A stretch of 28,645 bases of DNA from CAZSMC01 sp964607755 (GTDB taxonomy: Bacteria > Zhuqueibacterota > Zhuqueibacteria > Residuimicrobiales > Krinioviventaceae). Location of the stretch: positions 1 to 28,645 of the forward strand of contig CAZSMC010000056.1 in assembly GCA_964607755.1 (NCBI GenBank), given 5' to 3'. A program made the translations under genes and the position numbers. This document shows positions 24,761 to 28,645 of the stretch, piece after piece. Position 1 is the stretch's first letter. Each line of letters begins with the position of its first letter. The notes beneath the pieces were generated by a model. The model was not told the DNA's origin. It saw only the letters and a program-made list of their open reading frames with translations, and made no database searches.

Positions 24761-27019
24761 CTATCGTAAGAGAAACATCTTTTTTGTTTGAGCAAATTCT
24801 TTTGTCCTTAAAGTATAAAAATAGATTCCACTGGCTAAATGCGAAGCATCGAATTTCACAGAATGCACACCTGCGACGAACTCTTTTCCTGCAAGCTCGC
24901 TTATTCGTTCGCCGAGAAGATTGTAAACTTTTACAGAAACAAATGACCTGTTGGGAACCTTGAATCGAATCAGAGTAATCGGATTGAACGGATTAGGAAA
25001 GTTCTGCTCCAAACCAAAGCGTTGCGGAATGATTGAATCAGGAGGTTTCGGCACAGAGGTGGACGTATCGCCTTTAGCCCTGAAAAGCAGAGAGTGAAGC
25101 CGAAACAACCTGCCGGTTTCAGTGCCTGTGAATTTTAAATACACGTCATGCTGTCCCGTGGCGGGCATGACATCCGAAGTGAAAACTTGAAATTCATTAA
25201 AGTCGCCCGTCACACCGATGGGACACTCTGCGATTTTCTGACCGGTCTCCAGCGAATCGAGCCACACCTCGACGGCTCCGCCTGCGATTGTGCTCGAAGC
25301 AACAACTATGAGTGAATCGGGTGTTTTGTCATAATCCGCATTCCCGAATTCCACTCCGGCTACCATAGCCCAGTCATCCGCGTGGATGTTGTCCAGCACA
25401 TATCCGTCTCTGGTGTACCGGCGGGTGACGCCAAATTGATTAGCCGGATTGTCCGACTTGATGGGCGTATACGCGTCCTTGTACACATACAGATCGAAAA
25501 AGGCTGATTTCCCTGCCACATAAAGTCCCTGCTGATTTCCTGTGAAATCATTGAACTGGGTTTGCTCCCGGTCCATCGCCTCGGCGTTGATGGATTCGCC
25601 AATCCGGGTCCAGGCGATTCCATCTGCGCTGTAATATCCGGACATAATATGGTCGTTGCGAATGAGTTTAAGCCATACGACGGAGCCGATCGTATTTTCT
25701 GTCTCATACCGCGTATCCTGGAAACTGAATGCGAATACCTTCTTTCCATCACTGTTGACTGTGCTGAATGTTTTGACGTAATGGGTTTCCGGGCCGTTTA
25801 TGATCCACAAACCAGCTTCATCCGAGACGGATTCCGGCTCGAAATCTACCCGTGTGATCAAAGAATAACCGTGCTCGCCGTCATTTTGTATGACAGTATT
25901 ACTTCCATGATAGGGTTCCAAATGCAGCCAACCATCCCTATCGGAGAGTAAATAAGTATCATCGGGTGTATAACCCAGGAATGACCATTCGGGATTCAGT
26001 TTCGATGTGTTGAACATGTCGGATCGGGGTACTGTCCATGGGATACCGCTGCTGGGAAGATCAGGAGCCTGAACCGCCTCATTGGGAGGGAATTGTATGA
26101 CCGGAAAATCACGTTCATCGTATGTGACCTGACAAAGCAAGCCCTGACGTCCATGCGCATACCAGCTACCACTGCTGTGATAACTGTGCGCAATAGTCCA
26201 ACTTGTACTGTCATCGAGTATGACCACAGGCGAGATATGGTTTGGCCGGTTGTAGGTGCCTCGTGAACCGGTGAATATATTATCCCCCACAATCGTCCAG
26301 ACCGATTCGTCGTCGGTCAGGGTATCACTGCGCATCACGTATTGCTCGCCCACCAGGTGCTGTGCAAAGCTGTAGTAATAGAATCCCTTGTACTGCCACA
26401 TCACCGGCCCTTCTGCCCAGCCATACGGATTCCCCTCGGAATTTGGGTTCAGCCAGGTCAAATCCAGGACTACGCCGGTAGGCTGGCCATCTTTTCCCAG
26501 TTCAACGATATGATTGTTTTCATGCCCGTTTTTTGTGAGTAGATACCATTTTCCGGACTTTTCGTCGATAAAAATGGAATTGTCCACTCCCAATCCGGTC
26601 ATACCCGCGGGAACCTGTATCCGGGTGGGTTCACTCCATGGGCCCTCGGGATGGTCGGCTGTGACGAAATACATATTGCCGCCGCCTCTGCCAAAGAAAT
26701 GCCAGTACATCTCGTTATATAAAACCATGTGGCCACCCCAAATACCACCACCAGGATTATCTCCATATCGAGACCAGGAAGCTGAAACCGGCTGAGCAAT
26801 GACCTCCCAATGCACCAGATCGGTCGAACGGTAAATTTTTGGTGTGGGGTTGAATGAAGAACCGGAAGTGTAAAAATATTTGCCAATTTTTGTCAATGTA
26901 GGGTCCGGATGATCTCCAGGAATAACAGGATTGATATAAGTTTGAAAAGACGGAGATCGTCCGTGACCATAACTCCATATTATTAAAAAACAACAAAGCA
27001 CTGTCAATAACCGATTCAT
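24761..27019 (-). CDS. GH43 enzyme with GH43_C2-like, CBM6-like and T9SS domains
   Basis: A 752-residue secreted enzyme. After the signal peptide (NRLLTVLCCFLIIWSYGHG), the GH43 propeller (~27-320) shows D39 (IPGDHPDPTLTK), D146 (GLGVDNSIFID) and E203 (GWAEGPVMWQ). A concanavalin-like beta-xylosidase C-terminal domain (~335-530, PRSDMFNTSKLNPEWSFLG) is followed by a CBM6-like domain (~545-665, DWAMVAGVEFGNADYDK) and a T9SS sorting domain (~670-752, QNFPNPFNPITLIRFKVP to TKKMFLLR). The sorting tail is strikingly similar to that of the 1302-residue GH43 protein (shared SGIYFYT, LAGKEF, GVH words). GGGAGG precedes the ATG by about eight bases. It is first in the locus, with a 7-bp-stem palindrome ~55 bp upstream that may be an operator. 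Probably a beta-xylosidase or arabinofuranosidase at the cell surface. Confidence 0.88.
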   Translation of the reverse strand: MNRLLTVLCCFLIIWSYGHGRSPSFQTYINPVIPGDHPDPTLTKIGKYFYTSGSSFNPTPKIYRSTDLVHWEVIAQPVSASWSRYGDNPGGGIWGGHMVLYNEMYWHFFGRGGGNMYFVTADHPEGPWSEPTRIQVPAGMTGLGVDNSIFIDEKSGKWYLLTKNGHENNHIVELGKDGQPTGVVLDLTWLNPNSEGNPYGWAEGPVMWQYKGFYYYSFAQHLVGEQYVMRSDTLTDDESVWTIVGDNIFTGSRGTYNRPNHISPVVILDDSTSWTIAHSYHSSGSWYAHGRQGLLCQVTYDERDFPVIQFPPNEAVQAPDLPSSGIPWTVPRSDMFNTSKLNPEWSFLGYTPDDTYLLSDRDGWLHLEPYHGSNTVIQNDGEHGYSLITRVDFEPESVSDEAGLWIINGPETHYVKTFSTVNSDGKKVFAFSFQDTRYETENTIGSVVWLKLIRNDHIMSGYYSADGIAWTRIGESINAEAMDREQTQFNDFTGNQQGLYVAGKSAFFDLYVYKDAYTPIKSDNPANQFGVTRRYTRDGYVLDNIHADDWAMVAGVEFGNADYDKTPDSLIVVASSTIAGGAVEVWLDSLETGQKIAECPIGVTGDFNEFQVFTSDVMPATGQHDVYLKFTGTETGRLFRLHSLLFRAKGDTSTSVPKPPDSIIPQRFGLEQNFPNPFNPITLIRFKVPNRSFVSVKVYNLLGERISELAGKEFVAGVHSVKFDASHLASGIYFYTLRTKEFAQTKKMFLLR

Positions 27020-27074
27020 AATTTTTCCTCCCGGGTTTTGTATTCATAGAAAATACATTTGGAAATAATTGTCT

Positions 27075-27091
27075 ACGCCCAACATGGGCGT
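27075..27091. promoter_or_regulatory. Inverted repeat upstream of the first GH43 gene, candidate operator
   Basis: ACGCCCA-ACA-TGGGCGT is a perfect 7-bp inverted repeat with a 3-base spacer, 56-72 bp upstream of the GH43 start at 27019. Distance and symmetry fit a transcription factor site; a hairpin role in the leader is also possible. Confidence 0.4.
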
Positions 27092-27199
27092 GTGAATTGA
27101 TGATGTGAATTTTTTCCGTAGATGGATCACAGTGTTAATTGGATATAATACGTATACGATGAGCGAAAGGCAAGGGTAAAGTCGTGTTGTTGGGTCGAG

Positions 27200-27358
27200 T
27201 ATACTCTGAGCTTGAGTGTCCCGTATTGCCAGAATCCGGTTAGGTGCCGCTTCAGTTATGGAATCGACATATTCAATATCGTATTTCTTTTGCAGATAAC
27301 GCATTACCAGCAATTGAACCTGGCCGTCTATGCAGTTTATGGTTGTGGAGAAGGGCAT
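27200..27358 (-). pseudogene. 5'-end fragment of the carbonic-anhydrase-like gene (copy 3)
   Basis: ATG 27356-27358 opens a frame reading MPFSTTINCIDGQVQLLVMRY and later EYVDSITEAAPNRIL, aligned with the intact gene at 6731-7147 to about residue 53 (QSIL). After that the frame (open to 27044) is unrelated. The His/Cys motif is missing, so it cannot be functional. Over the first 69 bases it matches the intact copy at 60 of 69. The Arg13 of the C-x-D-x-R motif has become Gln. The remaining 27020-27570 stretch holds the palindrome at 27075 and AT-rich DNA with no further gene. Confidence 0.8.
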
Positions 27359-27570
27359 ATGATATAGCTTCCTTATTATTAATTATTATAACCATGTGAA
27401 GTTAATTTATTCGTAAACAGGAAATTCCAGTAGATATTTTGTTACCCGCTTAATTAACTGATTTATTTATAATTATGAATAGCTCTTTATTTATTATTTA
27501 CAGTAGCGTTTGTGTAACTTAATTTAATCACTTTTCAATGTAAATTCCCTAATCTTTCCCAATATTCATT

Positions 27571-27744
27571 TTATTGATAGCTACCAGCCGCCTTTAACAA
27601 ACGTTTCGCTGGTAGTGATTTAATTATATGGCCACTAGTTTTTTCCTTCTTTTTCAAATCTTTGCATATTGCATGCAAGTCAAAATTAAAACGTTCCGCA
27701 TGCTTTCTGCGAGCTTCTCGTACTTCTACAATTGGATCTATCAT
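27571..27744 (-). CDS. 57-residue protein coupled to the PIN-chimera gene
   Basis: A 57-residue basic protein, DPIVEVREARRKHAERFN at its start, then HAICKDLKKKEKTSGH. Small proteins with this DPIVEEVR..R..HA.RFN.D pattern commonly follow PIN-domain genes, and I know of no settled function; an antitoxin or accessory role is inference. ATG 27742-27744 overlaps the upstream stop codon by one base (TAATG) and has AGGAG seven bases upstream, so the longer frame from 27789 is not used. Confidence 0.7.
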   Translation of the reverse strand: MIDPIVEVREARRKHAERFNFDLHAICKDLKKKEKTSGHIIKSLPAKRLLKAAGSYQ

Positions 27745-28289
27745 TATTCTTCTCCTAATAGTTCTTCTGGTGAGCATATAATTGGACATTGATATCCTTG
27801 CTTTTCAATTATTTTCGTTATTTTGAATTTCATCTGTGCATTATTTATATGAGTAAAATTCCAAGTTACAAGATAGTCAATTCCATTTACCGTTGCAATA
27901 GCAATATGAAGTGCATCCTCAGGATTTTTATCTGGTATCGGCCCATCAGTTATTAAAATTGAAGATAACTTTTCTGCTTCATCACTAATAGCTAAAACAG
28001 GTAAATCTGAAATTGCATCAAGTCGTTTCTGAGCAGCATCAGGATTACCTTGTTCTGCTTCCTGTAAAACCAATACTGAAATATATGATTCAAAACTGTC
28101 ATTTATTTTAGGCCATTTGTCACGTGTAATTTCCTGACGTCCTGCAATCACCAGAGCATTATTTTCGAATTGATTCGTAATGACCACCAATGGCAAAGAT
28201 ATAAATATATTTTTGTGCAGCTTTTTATCTTTGGTGCGGAGTTCTTCGTATTTTTCCCACGTTCGCCCTTCAAAAACGATTGATCTCAT
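27744..28289 (-). CDS. Chimeric toxin gene: YoeB N-terminus joined to a PIN domain lacking its first motif
   Basis: A 181-residue open frame made of two unrelated families. Residues 1-27 (SIVFEGRTWEKYEELRTKDK, then KLHKN) are the N-terminus of a YoeB/Txe mRNA interferase. YoeB's catalytic residues lie further on and are missing. From ~28 on it is a PIN protein of the YIETS type: NNALVIAGRQEITRDKWP, E77 in LVLQEAEQGN, D125 in NPEDALHIA, LVTWNFTHINNA, ending CSPEELLGE. The family's first acidic motif (Y-I-D/E-T-S) reads FISLP here, so one metal ligand appears lost. The first codons overlap the YefM antitoxin gene by 20 bases, as in normal yefM-yoeB pairs. A deletion joining two TA modules explains this best. 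It may be inactive, or a new hybrid. Confidence 0.8.
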   Translation of the reverse strand: MRSIVFEGRTWEKYEELRTKDKKLHKNIFISLPLVVITNQFENNALVIAGRQEITRDKWPKINDSFESYISVLVLQEAEQGNPDAAQKRLDAISDLPVLAISDEAEKLSSILITDGPIPDKNPEDALHIAIATVNGIDYLVTWNFTHINNAQMKFKITKIIEKQGYQCPIICSPEELLGEE

Positions 28290-28542
28290 CCAGTTCCTCT
28301 TTTGAAGGCTCGTAACCGGATTTCTGCTGATGGGTTTGCAAGGATGCCGAAATCTGCTGCATCAAGGAATTATTTTGCAGAATATACAACGTCTCTTGCT
28401 CACGCTCCCAATCTTCCGCACTCACAACCACGAAATCCCTGCCAGCTCTGCGTTTCACCCTTAATGGCTGGTGTTCGTTTATCGCCTTGTCTACAAACGA
28501 TTTCAAATGTGCCCGAAATTTATTAACAGATAATTCAATCAT
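28270..28542 (-). CDS. YefM/Phd-family antitoxin
   Basis: A 90-residue antitoxin of the Phd/YefM type. The N-terminal DNA-binding fold reads ELSVNKFRAHLKSFVDKAI, then EHQPLRVKRRAGRDFVVVSAEDWE, followed by a toxin-wrapping C-terminal tail (SYEPSKEE-like GYEPSKEELDEINRF). It would normally bind and neutralise a YoeB toxin and repress its own promoter. It is complete, while its expected YoeB partner survives only as an N-terminal stub in the overlapping downstream gene. No strong ribosome site was seen before the ATG at 28540-28542. The last 100 bases of the window hold its promoter region. Confidence 0.85.
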   Translation of the reverse strand: MIELSVNKFRAHLKSFVDKAINEHQPLRVKRRAGRDFVVVSAEDWEREQETLYILQNNSLMQQISASLQTHQQKSGYEPSKEELDEINRF

Positions 28543-28645
28543 TTTTCATATTTTGTGTTTTCATTTTCTATGCCTCATCAATTTGGTTTCTAATATATTG
28601 AACTATTTTTGCCTCTTACAAAAATGACTATTCGCATCGCTATCA

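Noticed and set aside
27044..27199. Continuation of the third carbonic anhydrase frame to 27044
   Set aside because: Beyond residue ~53 it has no similarity to the intact gene and is probably a read-through into unrelated DNA.

Overview
The window reads as a chromosome fragment of an uncultured bacterium of the FCB superphylum (Ignavibacteriota / Calditrichota / KSB1-like rather than classical Bacteroides). The main reason is that four large secreted proteins end in a type IX secretion (T9SS, 'Por') C-terminal sorting domain with the N[YF]PNPFNP signature. No SusC/SusD pair is present, many genes have a purine-rich ribosome binding site close to the ATG, and GC content is moderate. The assignment is inferred from protein style only.

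Positions 1-8000 hold mixed housekeeping and accessory genes. They are a free methionine-(R)-sulfoxide reductase whose start carries a 19-bp tandem duplication, a remnant of a winged-helix regulator, a DUF2892 membrane protein, a DoxX domain fused to an aldo/keto-reductase-like barrel, a PfkB sugar-phosphate kinase, a Tat-exported aldo/keto reductase, a GH5 lipoprotein, a small membrane protein, a putative carbonic anhydrase, and a DUF6364/PIN toxin-antitoxin (TA) pair.

Positions 8571-27019, all on the minus strand, form a xylan/arabinoxylan degradation locus. In transcription order it holds a GH43 with GH43_C2-, CBM6-like and T9SS domains, a XylR-type AraC regulator, a GH43 with a CBM6-like domain, a GH51 alpha-L-arabinofuranosidase, a two-headed CE1-type esterase, a GH43 beta-xylosidase-like enzyme, a GH10 xylanase with T9SS tail, a LamG protein with T9SS tail, and a 1302-residue GH43 with F5/8C, FN3, beta-repeat and T9SS parts. 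All enzymes carry export signals. Together they would cut the xylan backbone (GH10), remove arabinose (GH51, GH43) and ester groups (CE1), and release xylose (GH43), with XylR as the likely xylose sensor. No transporter or intracellular xylose pathway is in the window.

Positions 27020-28645 hold a truncated carbonic anhydrase copy and a second toxin-antitoxin cluster. An intact YefM-like antitoxin is followed by a chimeric gene that joins the first ~27 residues of a YoeB toxin to a PIN domain lacking its N-terminus, then by a 57-residue partner gene.

The most unusual structural points are the YoeB::PIN chimera, three copies of the 5' end of the carbonic anhydrase gene lying beside both TA modules (two of them as direct repeats bracketing the first TA pair), the DoxX-barrel fusion with an internal twin-arginine segment, and the duplicated start of the first gene. 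No rRNA, tRNA, IS element or CRISPR array was recognised.
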